NCBI RefSeq assembly: GCF_030814475.1
Contig: NZ_JAUSVF010000003.1
Span: 62,001 to 126,000, forward strand
DNA: 64,000 bases
Origin: Pararhizobium capsulatum DSM 1112
Lineage (GTDB): Bacteria; Pseudomonadota; Alphaproteobacteria; Rhizobiales; Rhizobiaceae
Direction: 5' to 3'
The notes below the pieces were generated by a model. The model saw only the letters and a program-made list of their open reading frames with translations. It ran no database searches and was not told where the DNA came from. Numbering within the stretch: the stretch's first letter is position 1; every line of letters starts with the position of its first letter. The translations under genes were made by a program, and so were the position numbers. Shown here one piece after another: positions 18,411-27,674 of this stretch.

Positions 18411-19412
18411 TCAGAGCGACCGTTCGATCTTCTCGGCGGCTTCTGGTGTCACCCAGGTCTTCCAGACGTCCTTGTTCTCTTCGAGGAAGTGCTTGGCGCC
18501 ATCTTCGCCGCTTGCCTGGTTGTCGGTCATCCAGGACATCAGCTGGCCGAGCGTGTGGTTGCTCCAGGAGCGCTTGCCGAGATAGTCCATGACTTCGGGG
18601 CCGGCCTTCTCTGAGAAGGGCTTGGCCACCAGCGTTACGATGGTATCGATCGGCCAGGCATTCGGCTTGGGATCGGTGCAATCGGCAACGGTGTTGCAGC
18701 GCTTCCATTCGTCCGGATTGGCCTCGACGCCGTATTCGAGTTTGACCATCTCGTATTTGCCGAGCAGCGCCGTCGGCGCCCAGTAGTAGCCGACCCAGCC
18801 TTCCTTGCGCTCGTAGGCCTTGGCGATCGAGCCATCGAGCCCGGCCGCGGAGCCGGTATCGACCAGTGTGAAGCCGGCCTTCTCGGCCTCGAAGGCCTTG
18901 TAGAACTGTGCGGTGACGACCGTGCCGCCCCAGCCTTGAGGACCGTTATAGATCGCGCCCTTGGACGGATCTTCCGGATCGGGGAACAGTTCGGGATGCT
19001 TCAGCGCGTCGCCGATAGTCTTGATATCGGGATGGGCGTCAGCGAGATACTTCGGGATCCACCAGCCCTGGACGCCGCCATCGGGCAGCGGCGAGCCGAC
19101 CTTGACGATGCGGCCTTCGTCCGTACCCTTCTTGACCACATCCGGAAGAAGGTCGACCCAGGCTTCCGGTGCGATATCCGGCTCGCCCTTCTCGGCCATT
19201 GAGGTGATGGTCGGAACCGTGTCGCCCACGGTGATCTCGGCGCTGCAGCCGTAACCTTCGTTCAGTATGATCTTGTCAAGATTGGAGATCACCTCTGCAC
19301 TCTGCCAGTTCATGCTGGCAATCGTGATACTGCCGCACTCGGCAGCACTCGCAAACGAAACTCCGGAAAATACCCCAAATATAAGCGCACTCGATGCTAG
19401 CAACCTCTTCAT
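18411..19412 (-). CDS. proX: glycine/proline betaine ABC transporter, substrate-binding protein
   Basis: A 333-residue periplasmic binding protein of the OpuAC/ProX type. A signal peptide (MKRLLASSALIFGVFSGVSF...ASAAEC) precedes the mature part. Typical elements include SMNWQSAEVISNLDKIIL near the start, PDIAPEAWVDLLPDV, EGWVGYYWAPTALLGKYEMV (aromatic residues that would cage a quaternary ammonium group) and a C-terminal helix pair. The start at 19412 follows GGGAACGAC. First gene of the transporter operon. Confidence 0.9.
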   Translation of the reverse strand: MKRLLASSALIFGVFSGVSFASAAECGSITIASMNWQSAEVISNLDKIILNEGYGCSAEITVGDTVPTITSMAEKGEPDIAPEAWVDLLPDVVKKGTDEGRIVKVGSPLPDGGVQGWWIPKYLADAHPDIKTIGDALKHPELFPDPEDPSKGAIYNGPQGWGGTVVTAQFYKAFEAEKAGFTLVDTGSAAGLDGSIAKAYERKEGWVGYYWAPTALLGKYEMVKLEYGVEANPDEWKRCNTVADCTDPKPNAWPIDTIVTLVAKPFSEKAGPEVMDYLGKRSWSNHTLGQLMSWMTDNQASGEDGAKHFLEENKDVWKTWVTPEAAEKIERSL

Positions 19413-19478
19413 TGTCGTTCCCTTTTCTTGTGCGGCTTTTCGAGGGACGGGGCGCCGCAAAACCCGCCTTTGACGGAG

Positions 19479-20306
19479 CTAGGAGGTTTCTCCCATGCTG
19501 ACCGTTTTCTGGAATGCCGCCGTCAACCCTCGCGATACCGCAGTGTCGAGGCCGGCTTCACGCATTTCTTCGATCGCTGCCGCTGTGGTGCCGCGGTAAT
19601 CGAGAAAGGTCTGGACCGTATCGGTGGGACAGTCGTCCCGCTGTTCCAGTAGCCTCCCGGCGCCGATGATCAACGTGTTGACGGCGCGCTGGGCCACCTG
19701 CCGGTCTAGGCCATGCCTCATGGCATCGAGCATCATTGCTTCGGCGAGCAGGGCGGGAAAGGCGGGGCCGGAGCCGGTGAGGCCTGTGAGATAATCGATA
19801 TCGGCTTCGGTTCGAACCTCCTCCTGAACGCCGCACGTATCAAAGATCGCGCCAACGAGGTCTTTATCCGCAGCCTCGACGCCGTCTGCCGCAATCCAGG
19901 GCGTGTAGGACCGGCGAACTTCAGCGGCGGCATTGGGCAGCGTGCGAACCGCGCGTGTGGTTTGGTGACGGTCACAAAGCGCACTCAGGCGGATGCCCGC
20001 CATGAGGGAGATGACAAGCTTGCCTTCGGCATTCACCTTCAGGCCCGTCCAGTCGGCAGGACGAACCGAGAGAATGACAACGTCCGAGCGGTCGGTGAGG
20101 GCCTGATTGTCCGTGGTCCAGAAGGAGGCAGGAGAATGGTCAGGACGGCGACTGCGGTAGGACAGCGAGAGATTTTGGGGCTCGACGACGCCAGCATCCA
20201 GCATGGCACCGGCAAGGGCACCACCAAGCCAGCCCGCGCCACCGATCACGCCAATCCTCAAGCCAGTCCCTGTACCCACTTTGCCCTCATTCCGGGTTGT
20301 ATCCAT
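19479..20306 (-). CDS. pyrroline-5-carboxylate reductase-like NAD(P)-dependent oxidoreductase
   Basis: A 275-residue ProC-family protein. The Rossmann motif is IGVIGGAGWLGGALAGAML (about residue 17). The substrate/dimer segment is LTGLTGSGPAFPALLAEAMM (about residues 172-190), followed by the C-terminal helical domain with FLDYRGTTAAAIEEM. In a stachydrine cluster it may act on proline, pyrroline-carboxylate or a related imine rather than in proline biosynthesis. The 5' end overlaps the TetR gene by 20 bp, so the two are one operon upstream of the transporter genes. Confidence 0.85.
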   Translation of the reverse strand: MDTTRNEGKVGTGTGLRIGVIGGAGWLGGALAGAMLDAGVVEPQNLSLSYRSRRPDHSPASFWTTDNQALTDRSDVVILSVRPADWTGLKVNAEGKLVISLMAGIRLSALCDRHQTTRAVRTLPNAAAEVRRSYTPWIAADGVEAADKDLVGAIFDTCGVQEEVRTEADIDYLTGLTGSGPAFPALLAEAMMLDAMRHGLDRQVAQRAVNTLIIGAGRLLEQRDDCPTDTVQTFLDYRGTTAAAIEEMREAGLDTAVSRGLTAAFQKTVSMGETS

Positions 20307-20916
20307 GCCGTGCGAAGAAGCGATCGAGTTCTCTCTGCTGGGGAATCTGGCCGGTATAAATCGCGATGTATTCGGGAATTCGCTTCATGCGCAGCGCGAG
20401 ATCTTCGCTGGATTGCATGGAGATGTAGCCGATCTGCACCAGATAGGTCGTCCGTGCGCGAACATCTGCAGAGCTTTCGTCATGACCGAACCGCATGAAC
20501 ATGCGGCCGAGTGCTTCCATTCTCGTCTGGTCTGCTGCCTGCACTTCGGCGAGAATGTCAGACGATTGCAGGGCCCAGCTGCGCACTGCAAATTCGAATT
20601 GGGAATCGAACAATTGCCGGCTCACCCAGCAGTCGAAGACGTTCAGCATCGCCTCGGCAAGAGACTCCGCATAGGCTTCGGACTGTTTCACGAGGTTGCC
20701 GGTGTTCTTTTCCCTCCAGCGCGCGACGAGCGCGCCCAACAATTCCTCGCGATCCTTGAAGAACCAATAGAAGCTGGTGCGGGAGAGATTGAGCCGCTTG
20801 GCCAGCGGAAGGATTTTGACCGAATCCACGCCGGAATCGAGCAAGGAATCGTAGGCAGCTTCCAGCCACCCTTCCTGGGAACCACGCCAGCCGCTTTCAC
20901 TTATCGCCTGTTCCAT
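20287..20916 (-). CDS. TetR/AcrR family transcriptional regulator
   Basis: A 209-residue regulator. The N-terminal helix-turn-helix spans about residues 14-60 (LDSGVDSVKILPLAKRLNLS then FYWFFKDREELLGAL), which is the TetR fold. The ligand domain contains a WVSRQLFDSQFEFAVRSWAL helix. It is transcribed divergently from stcD, and the gap holds a pair of inverted GAAATGTACA elements. It probably controls stcD and its own operon in response to a betaine or degradation product. Confidence 0.88.
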   Translation of the reverse strand: MEQAISESGWRGSQEGWLEAAYDSLLDSGVDSVKILPLAKRLNLSRTSFYWFFKDREELLGALVARWREKNTGNLVKQSEAYAESLAEAMLNVFDCWVSRQLFDSQFEFAVRSWALQSSDILAEVQAADQTRMEALGRMFMRFGHDESSADVRARTTYLVQIGYISMQSSEDLALRMKRIPEYIAIYTGQIPQQRELDRFFARHGYNPE

Positions 20917-20952
20917 GATTGCCTCCTAACAAATGGATGGATGCGTGACAAG

Positions 20953-21020
20953 GGAAATGTACAGATATGTCCATATTCAAGACTGTTGTGTTTTGATCGT
21001 TGACACTTATGTACATTTTC
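20953..21020. promoter_or_regulatory. inverted pair of operator-like elements between TetR and stcD
   Basis: GGAAATGTACAGATATGTCC (20953-20972, plus strand) and GAAAATGTACATAAGTGTC (21020-21002, minus strand) share the pattern GRAAATGTACA-N-A-N-RTGTC. The two face each other across the divergent promoter region. This is a good candidate binding region for the adjacent TetR regulator. Confidence 0.6.
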
Positions 21021-21061
21021 TCTTACGCTTCTCACTAAAGCCCTTAAACCGGAGCCGTGGC

Positions 21062-23098
21062 ATGTCGAACGATCCTCTCCTTCAGCCCTACCAGCTAAAG
21101 CATCTGACCCTTCGTAACCGTATTATCGTCACGTCGCACGAACCGGCCTATCCCGAAGATGGAATGCCGAAGGGCCGTTACCGCGCCTATACGGTGGAGC
21201 GGGCAAAAGGCGGCGTGGCGATGACGATGACGGCGGGTTCTGCTGCCGTTTCGAAGGACAGCCCTCCGGTCTTCAACAACCTGCTCGCCTACAAGGACGA
21301 GATCGTGCCGTGGATCCGGGAAATGACGGATGCAGTGCATGAAGAGGGTGCAGCGATCATGATCCAGCTCACCCATCTTGGCCGGCGCACGCGCTGGGAC
21401 AAGGGCGATTGGCTGCCGGTTCTGGCGCCGTCTCATCATCGCGAGGCGGCGCACCGGGCGTTTCCCAAGAAGATTGAAGACTGGGACATCGAGCGCATCA
21501 TCAAGGATTTTGCCGATGCGGCCGAGCGCATGAAGGCGGGCGGCATGGATGGCGTCGAGCTCGAAGCCTACGGCCACCTGATCGACCAGTTCACCTCGCC
21601 GCTCACCAACGAACTTGATGGCCCCTATGGCGGTTCGCTCGACAATCGCCTGCGCTTCTGTCTTGACGTCTTCAAGGCGATGCGCGAACGGGTTGGCGAC
21701 GATTTCATCCTGGGTGTTCGTTATACGGCGGATGAATGTCTTCCCGGCGGGACGGACAAGGCCGAGGGTCTGGAACTCTCCCGTCGCCTGAAGGAAAGCG
21801 GCCTCATCGATTATCTCAACGTCATCCGCGGTCATATCGACACGGATCCGGGCCTGACCGACGTCATTCCGATCCAGGGCATGGCAAGCGCACCGCATCT
21901 GGATTTCGCCGGCGATATCCGCGCCGCCACCAAATTCCCGACCTTCCACGCGGCGAAAATTCAGGATGTCGCCACTGCCCGTCATGCGATCGCCGCCGGC
22001 AAGGTCGACATGATCGGCATGACACGCGCCCACATGACCGACCCGCATATCCTCCGCAAGATCATCGAGAAGCGCGAGGACGACATCCGCCCCTGCGTCG
22101 GCGCAAACTACTGCCTCGATCGAATCTATCAGGGCGGTCTCGCTTTTTGCATCCACAATGCGGCCACCGGCCGCGAAGAAACGATGCCACACCAGATTCC
22201 GAAGGCGGATGTACGCAAGAAGGTGGTGATCGTCGGTGCAGGCCCGGCCGGACTCGAAGCTGCCCGCGTGTCCGCGGAACGTGGGCATGAGGTCGTGGTC
22301 TTCGAGGCCCAGAACAGTGCTGGCGGCCAAATCCGTCTGACGGCGCAAAGCGAGCGTCGGCGCGAGATGATCGGCATTATCGACTGGCGCATGAGCCAGT
22401 GTGAAAAACGCGGCGTAACCTTCCACTTTAACACGTGGGCGGAGGCAGACACGATCGCCGCTGAAAAGCCGGATGTCGTCATCATCGCCACCGGCGGCCT
22501 GCCGCACACGGATGTGCTCACGAACGGTAATGAGCTTGTCGTCTCGTCCTGGGATATCATCTCCGGCGACGTGAAGCCCGGGACCAACGTGCTGATCTTC
22601 GACGATGCTGGCGACCATGCCGGCCTGCAGGCTGCAGAGTTTATCGCCAAAGCTGGCGCCAAGGTCGAGATCATGACCCCGGATCGCTCCTTTGCTCCGG
22701 AAGTCATGGCGATGAACCTCGTGCCTTATATGCGCTCGCTGCAGAAGCTCGATACCACCTTCACCGTCACATACCGGCTGGAAGCGGCGGAAAAGAGCGG
22801 CAATCAGATCATAGCTCATATCGGCAGCGAGTATGGCGGCGTTGAAAAGCAGCGGGTGGTCGATCAGATCGTCATCAATCATGGCACCATCCCGCTGGAC
22901 GATCTGTACTTCGAACTGAAGCCCGGTTCAAAAAACCTCGGCGAAGTTTCCTATGATCATCTCATCAGCGGCGCACCGCAGACGGTGGAGCGCAACGCGG
23001 AAGGCACCTATCAGTTGTTCCGCATTGGCGATGCGGTTGCGGCCCGCAACACGCATGCGGCGATCTATGATGCGCTGCGTCTGGCCAAGGATATCTGA
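21062..23098 (+). CDS. stcD: N-methylproline demethylase StcD-like flavoprotein
   Basis: A 678-residue fusion of an Old Yellow Enzyme-type barrel (about residues 1-370: LLQPYQLKHLTLRNRIIVTS at the start and MIQLTHLGRR later), a 4Fe-4S cysteine cluster (CVGANYCLDRIYQGGLAFC, about 345-363), and a C-terminal FAD/NAD domain (VVIVGAGPAGLEAARVSAER, about 385). It matches the size and layout of StcD of S. meliloti, proposed to demethylate N-methylproline in stachydrine catabolism. The frame is open upstream to 20933, but the operator region lies there, so I choose the ATG at 21062. A terminator follows. Confidence 0.88.
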   Translation: MSNDPLLQPYQLKHLTLRNRIIVTSHEPAYPEDGMPKGRYRAYTVERAKGGVAMTMTAGSAAVSKDSPPVFNNLLAYKDEIVPWIREMTDAVHEEGAAIMIQLTHLGRRTRWDKGDWLPVLAPSHHREAAHRAFPKKIEDWDIERIIKDFADAAERMKAGGMDGVELEAYGHLIDQFTSPLTNELDGPYGGSLDNRLRFCLDVFKAMRERVGDDFILGVRYTADECLPGGTDKAEGLELSRRLKESGLIDYLNVIRGHIDTDPGLTDVIPIQGMASAPHLDFAGDIRAATKFPTFHAAKIQDVATARHAIAAGKVDMIGMTRAHMTDPHILRKIIEKREDDIRPCVGANYCLDRIYQGGLAFCIHNAATGREETMPHQIPKADVRKKVVIVGAGPAGLEAARVSAERGHEVVVFEAQNSAGGQIRLTAQSERRREMIGIIDWRMSQCEKRGVTFHFNTWAEADTIAAEKPDVVIIATGGLPHTDVLTNGNELVVSSWDIISGDVKPGTNVLIFDDAGDHAGLQAAEFIAKAGAKVEIMTPDRSFAPEVMAMNLVPYMRSLQKLDTTFTVTYRLEAAEKSGNQIIAHIGSEYGGVEKQRVVDQIVINHGTIPLDDLYFELKPGSKNLGEVSYDHLISGAPQTVERNAEGTYQLFRIGDAVAARNTHAAIYDALRLAKDI

Positions 23099-23134
23099 AG
23101 ATGGCCGTGCGCCCACGCATTGCACAAACAATAA

Positions 23135-23160
23135 CGCGGCCCGACAACTCTTGGGCCGCG
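23135..23160. terminator. hairpin between convergent stcD and the reductase gene
   Basis: A perfect 8-bp stem CGCGGCCC / GGGCCGCG with a 10-base loop lies 37 bp after the stcD stop and 20 bp from the stop of the convergent gene. No T run is seen; it may serve both directions. Confidence 0.65.
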
Positions 23161-23179
23161 GTGGTGTTGATCCCGTTTG

Positions 23180-24262
23180 CTAGCGATCGATGACCAGATC
23201 GCTCAACGGCTTCGAACAGCAGGGCAGGAAAAGACCGGCATCGATTTCCCGCTGCCGGATGCCGCCATTGTGGTTCATGTCCACCGTGCCGGAAAGCAAC
23301 TTTGATTTGCAGGTTCCGCACACGCCATTCGAGCAGGAGGAGGGCAGCTTTACGCCCGATTTCTTCGCGCAGGCGAGCACGGTCTGCTCGCCGGAAACCT
23401 CTATCTTACGAGACTGTTTGGAAAACTCGACCTGGAAAGTACGCGTCTTGGCCTCTTCGGCAACCGGGAGGTCGATGTCGTCGATAACAGCCGCATCGAA
23501 GCTCTCCTCGATATAGTTCGATGGCGGCACACCGAGGTCGGCCGTGATTGCGCGGGCTGCGGCCATGAAGGGTGCGGGGCCGCAACAAAGGACTACGCGT
23601 TCGGCAATATCGGGCACGGCAAGCCGCATGTAGTCGCCGGATAGGCGCCCCGTCAGGCCGGACCACTGGGGTTCGCCGGAGACGGATTCCGGCAGAAACT
23701 GCAGGCGAAGGCCTTTCATCCGGCTAGCGAGGCCGGACAGCTCCTCGCGGAAAACCAGATCTTTCGGCGTCCGTGCTGCATGCAGGAAGATAACATCGAC
23801 GGGTTCACACGTATCCGCCAGTTCCCTGACCATCGACATGACCGGCGTGATGCCCGAGCCACCCGACAGGAGCAAGTATTTCTTTGCCGCCGGTCGGATG
23901 AAGTGGCCGAGAGGGCCGTTTGCCTTCAGCCTGGAATTGACTGCAAGGTTGTCGTGAAGCCAGGTCGAAATCCTACCGCCGGCAACGCGTTTGACCGTCA
24001 CCGAAAATGCCTGGGCCCGACAGGGGGAGGACGAGATGCTGTAGCAGCGGCTTTCCGGCTCACCGCCGATATCCAGATCGAACAGGAAGTATTGGCCGGC
24101 CCAGAATGCGAAGCGCTTTCCCTCCGGGGAAGCGAAGGTGAACGTCTTCACGTCATGGGTTTCCTGATGGATATCGACACAGATTAGATCTTCATCGATA
24201 TCGCGGTTCCAGAGGGCCGCAAGCTTTCCGGCGGCAGGAAAAGCGCTTTTTTTAGTATCCAT
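23180..24262 (-). CDS. NAD(P)H-flavin/2Fe-2S reductase of a Rieske demethylase (Stc3/GbcB-like)
   Basis: A 360-residue electron-transfer protein for the adjacent Rieske oxygenase. The FAD domain has RCYSISSSPC (RxYS motif, about residue 77). The NAD domain has LLLSGGSGITPVMSMVRELA (about 130). The C-terminal plant-type 2Fe-2S domain has SSCSNGVCGTCKSKLLSG plus a final Cys pair (LPCCSKP). The start at 24262 overlaps the oxygenase stop by 11 bp, so the two genes are coupled. Confidence 0.9.
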   Translation of the reverse strand: MDTKKSAFPAAGKLAALWNRDIDEDLICVDIHQETHDVKTFTFASPEGKRFAFWAGQYFLFDLDIGGEPESRCYSISSSPCRAQAFSVTVKRVAGGRISTWLHDNLAVNSRLKANGPLGHFIRPAAKKYLLLSGGSGITPVMSMVRELADTCEPVDVIFLHAARTPKDLVFREELSGLASRMKGLRLQFLPESVSGEPQWSGLTGRLSGDYMRLAVPDIAERVVLCCGPAPFMAAARAITADLGVPPSNYIEESFDAAVIDDIDLPVAEEAKTRTFQVEFSKQSRKIEVSGEQTVLACAKKSGVKLPSSCSNGVCGTCKSKLLSGTVDMNHNGGIRQREIDAGLFLPCCSKPLSDLVIDR

Positions 24263-25505
24263 GGGCGCGCATCCGGTCGATGTACCATGTCGCGAACTTG
24301 TCGAGGTTGGTTTCGGTGAAGGGCGAATAGGGACCGGGAATGTAGGCTGGGTCCTCGACGCCGGCATGGTTGCGGGCAACAAGTTCGGCATCCTGGTCGG
24401 TGGTCGCCACCCAGACGCTGGTCAGTTTCTCAAGATCGTAGTCTACGCCCTCGACGGCATCCTTGTGGACCAGCCATTTGGTTCGCACAAGTGTCGTGTC
24501 CGCCGAAAGTGGAATGATGGTCGAGACGACGGCGTGATCGCCCATGAAATGCTTCCAGCTGTTGTGGCCCCACAGATGGGTGTCGCCAAGATCCTTCCGG
24601 GTTATAGAGCCCAGCAGTTTCGCCGAGGCTGCGGTGGCATCCGGTGTCTGGGATTCGCCTGCGCCGGAAATAATCAGCCGCTGCGTGCGAAAGTTTGTCG
24701 AGCAAAAGACCAGCTGCTCGACAGCTGCCGACGGGTAGCCGTCGTTTTCCCATTGCTCCGTCCGCTTGGCGTAGAGCTCAAAATGTTCTTCCGCTTGGGC
24801 GCGATCGTCGGGGCTCAGCGTCTCAGGATCGAAGCCGAAATCGAGATCGACGAAGGAAACGCAAAGTTCGGGATGGTTGGCGGAACAGTGGTAGCATTCC
24901 CGGTTGTTCTCGATCGTGAGCTTCCAGTTGCCATGCTCGATCACGTCGGTTTCGTAGGCAACCTTGGCATTGCGGACGTCATAGGGCGCAAGTCGCTCTG
25001 CCATGACATGCTCGAGGTGCCCGATGTCTTCCGGCGGATGTTCGGACAGGCAGATGTAGATCAGGCCGCCGATCGACTTTAACGTCACCGGCTTGAGGCT
25101 TCGACATTCCTTGTCGAAGCCCTTGCCCATGTGCGGTGCATGGCTGAGTTCGCCCGTCAGCTCATAGGTCCACGTGTGGTAGGGACAGACGAGCTTGGAC
25201 ACGATCGTCTTTCCCGCATCCAGCAGTCGCGAGCCGCGGTGACGACAGACATTGTGCACAACCCGGATCTGCCCGTCATCGTCGCGCAGAAGTATAAGGC
25301 TCGTCTTGCCGATGTCGATCACCGTCGCGTCACCCGCTTCGGGCACGTCGCACTCAAGACCGATGCAGATCCAGTGCCGGCGGAAGAACACGTCAAGATC
25401 GGCCTCGAAAACGTCTTCCCTGGTATAAAGGCCCGCCGGGAGTGAGTGCCCCAGAGCTCTCGCGTCCAAAAGCGACGAGATCGAAGACGCGAATGTCTGC
25501 AGCAT
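24252..25505 (-). CDS. Rieske non-heme iron oxygenase, stachydrine (proline betaine) demethylase-like
   Basis: A 417-residue Rieske oxygenase alpha subunit. The 2Fe-2S motif is CRHRG...CPYHTW (about residues 87-107). The mononuclear iron site is ENNRECYHCSANHPEL (about 200-215, NxxHxxxxH). It resembles Stc2 of S. meliloti and glycine betaine monooxygenase GbcA, which remove an N-methyl group from quaternary ammonium compounds. The neighbouring StcD and betaine transporter favour stachydrine as substrate. Glycine betaine cannot be excluded from sequence alone. It is divergent from the LysR gene. Confidence 0.87.
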   Translation of the reverse strand: MLQTFASSISSLLDARALGHSLPAGLYTREDVFEADLDVFFRRHWICIGLECDVPEAGDATVIDIGKTSLILLRDDDGQIRVVHNVCRHRGSRLLDAGKTIVSKLVCPYHTWTYELTGELSHAPHMGKGFDKECRSLKPVTLKSIGGLIYICLSEHPPEDIGHLEHVMAERLAPYDVRNAKVAYETDVIEHGNWKLTIENNRECYHCSANHPELCVSFVDLDFGFDPETLSPDDRAQAEEHFELYAKRTEQWENDGYPSAAVEQLVFCSTNFRTQRLIISGAGESQTPDATAASAKLLGSITRKDLGDTHLWGHNSWKHFMGDHAVVSTIIPLSADTTLVRTKWLVHKDAVEGVDYDLEKLTSVWVATTDQDAELVARNHAGVEDPAYIPGPYSPFTETNLDKFATWYIDRMRAHGY

Positions 25506-25601
25506 GATTCCACCTTATGTTTTCGTCGGAATTCGAGGTTATTGCAGGGCAGTGTATTGCAGCGACACCGGCGTTCAACGGCACAAATATACATGTTTGA
25601 C

Positions 25602-25616
25602 ATTACCCAAAGTAAT
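25602..25616. promoter_or_regulatory. LysR-type operator candidate
   Basis: ATTACCCAAAGTAAT has perfect 5-bp inverted arms with a T-N11-A core. It lies in the 143-bp gap between the divergent Rieske oxygenase and LysR genes, the classic location for a LysR activator site. Confidence 0.55.
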
Positions 25617-25648
25617 GCGAATATGATTGGAAGATAAGTGAGATCGCG

Positions 25649-26551
25649 TTGGCAAATCTAAGAAAAAAGCTCCCGCCTTTGACAGCGCTGACGGCATTCG
25701 AAGCAGCCGCCCGTTTATCCAGCTTCACGCGGGCGGCTGCCGAACTTGGCGTAACCCAGGCGGCCGTCAGTCGACAAATCCATCTGTTGGAGGAGGATTT
25801 CGGCTTCCCCCTGTTTCATCGGCTTCATCGCAGGATCGAACTGACGGAAAAGGGCAGGCTGCTTTCGACAGCAACGGGCGAAGCATTCAACCTCATTGCC
25901 GACACGGTAACGGAGCTGAATGCCGAAGGTCCGGATGACGAACTGGCGATTTCGGCCACGATTTCGTTTTCGCACTTCTGGCTGATGCCAAGAATTGCGG
26001 CATTCGCTCGGGCCCATCCTGCCGTCAAGCTTCGCATCATCACGCAGGACGCGAGAACGCGCCTCGATGTAAACGATGTGGATTTGGCCATCCGCTATGG
26101 AATGGGAACATGGTCGGACGGTCAGGCCGAACTGCTCTTTGACGATGAGGTTTTTCCGATCTGCAGCGCGGAATACGCGCTTGCGAATTCTCCGGTTGTT
26201 GTGCCAGATGATCTTGTCAGCCATCCGCTGATTTCGAGCGACACGGACGATCCCACGTGGACAGGCTGGGAGGAATGGCTCGCAGCCTTCTCTGTCAAGG
26301 TTCCCAAGAAAGGCCGTGGTCTTCGATGCAGTTTCTACACCGAGGCTATATATGCCGCGATGAACGGCCAGGGCGTCGCGCTTGGATGGAGCCGCCTCGT
26401 CGGCGACCTGCTTCAGCAAAATCGGCTGGTGCGCCTTGCTGATGTGTCCATCCGCCCCCGCGCTGCCTATTTTGTAGTTGTGCCGACCCGCAAACGCCAG
26501 AAGGAGACTGTTCAATTCTTCATAGAGTGGCTTCGTGCTGTTGCTGTTTGA
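25649..26551 (+). CDS. LysR family transcriptional regulator (GcvA-like)
   Basis: A 300-residue regulator. The HTH lies at about residues 22-55 (AARLSSFTRAAAELGVTQAA, VSRQIHLLEEDFG). The substrate-binding domain begins at about residue 92 and contains the GcvA-type VDLAIRYGMG segment. The start is a TTG at 25649; the N-terminal KKLPPLTALTAFEAAARLSS layout is the usual beginning of this subfamily, so no upstream start is needed. Likely activator of the oxygenase-reductase operon opposite. Confidence 0.87.
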   Translation: MANLRKKLPPLTALTAFEAAARLSSFTRAAAELGVTQAAVSRQIHLLEEDFGFPLFHRLHRRIELTEKGRLLSTATGEAFNLIADTVTELNAEGPDDELAISATISFSHFWLMPRIAAFARAHPAVKLRIITQDARTRLDVNDVDLAIRYGMGTWSDGQAELLFDDEVFPICSAEYALANSPVVVPDDLVSHPLISSDTDDPTWTGWEEWLAAFSVKVPKKGRGLRCSFYTEAIYAAMNGQGVALGWSRLVGDLLQQNRLVRLADVSIRPRAAYFVVVPTRKRQKETVQFFIEWLRAVAV

Positions 26552-26697
26552 TAGCCTGAGTGGTCGAAACTACACGACCATGCCCCAACCTTTTGTAACG
26601 TTCTACGAGAACCACATCGATTTTCTAAATATTGGTTTTTACTACATCAACTGGATCGTAGGTTCGATACCTTTCAAGGCGCGAGACCTTCAGATGC

Positions 26698-27057
26698 TCA
26701 TTTTGCCATCGCAATTTTCATCTCATCTGACCAGATTCTTGGCCGATAGTCTTCTAAGCTAATATGGACAAGGGTGAGCCTCGCTTCCAAGCGAACTTCG
26801 TCGTTACTCTCTGCATTGATCAGAAGTGTGACGCTGGTTTTTCCAATCCGGTCCACCGCAAGCGCGAAGCTCAATATTTCGCCAAGTCGACTGACCTGAC
26901 GAAAATCGATGGAAAGAGAAACAACGGGGATCGCCGTTCTGTTTGTCACATGGATTTCAGCGAAACTTGTGCCGACCACCTTTGCAAACCAATCCTCGAC
27001 GGTCGCGTTTAGCATCTCAACATAGCGGGGATAGGAAACAATTCCAGCAGGATCGCA
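26698..27057 (-). pseudogene. N-terminally truncated acyl-CoA thioesterase
   Basis: The minus strand reads LCDPAGIVSYPRYVEMLNAT, then VEDWFAKVVGTSFAEIHVTN and continues through a hotdog-fold thioesterase to a normal end. The CDPAGIVSYPRY segment is the catalytic Asp-containing motif of 4-hydroxybenzoyl-CoA-type thioesterases. A stop codon sits three codons before it, at 27066-27064, and no start or N-terminal strand is present. The gene has lost its beginning. Confidence 0.6.
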
Positions 27058-27123
27058 GAGCGGTCACGGCCTAAGAGTATTGGCTCCATATCGCTTCGTT
27101 CTGGTAACGCTGCCGATGAGCCA

Positions 27124-27541
27124 TTGGTAATCCCGAACTACCATGGTGACGAATACGATCGGAGAATGTCGCTGACGTCGATCGAGACGACACGCGAGAT
27201 CCTCTCGCAGTCAGCCATAGCGAAGTATATCAAAATTGAGCGTCTGCCGGCCAGATGCGAAGTCCAAAGAGGATATCATGGCTTATATTCGCCAATATGC
27301 CTGCTGTGACTATCATCCGGTCGGGACGTGCAAAATGGGCGTTGATGAAGAGGCAGTGGTCGATCCGCAACTCCGCGTCAGAGGCGTACGCGGCTTGCGC
27401 GTCGCCGACTCATCTATCATGCCTGTCCTTTTAAGTGGCAATACGAACGGTCCAAGTATGATGATCGGAGAGAAGGCAGCCGATCTGATTAGGGACAATG
27501 TTTCGCGGACTGTCGTACAGGATCATCGGATTATGACTTAG
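27124..27541 (+). pseudogene. C-terminal remnant of a GMC oxidoreductase (choline dehydrogenase-like)
   Basis: The first piece (from 27124) reads PNYHGDEYDRRMSLTSIETT and REILSQSAI. After a frameshift near 27240-27250 a second frame continues with [40 protein letters not shown] and [17 protein letters not shown]. These are the catalytic His and C-terminal FAD-binding motifs of GMC enzymes. The N-terminal two thirds are missing. Confidence 0.8.
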
Positions 27542-27674
27542 CATTTGGCGCTAGATTATCAGTGCTGCAGGTTCGGTTCCCATCAAGGTGAAGACGACCG
27601 GCAGTGCCTATGCAGATGCGGAGATTGTTTACGCATCTTCATAGGCGATGTAGATCAGCTATTCATCCGACCGG

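Noticed and set aside
21095..22882. 595-codon open frame antisense to stcD
   Set aside because: It is the complementary-frame shadow of a GC-rich gene; stcD on the other strand has full domain support and this frame has no motifs or ribosome binding site.
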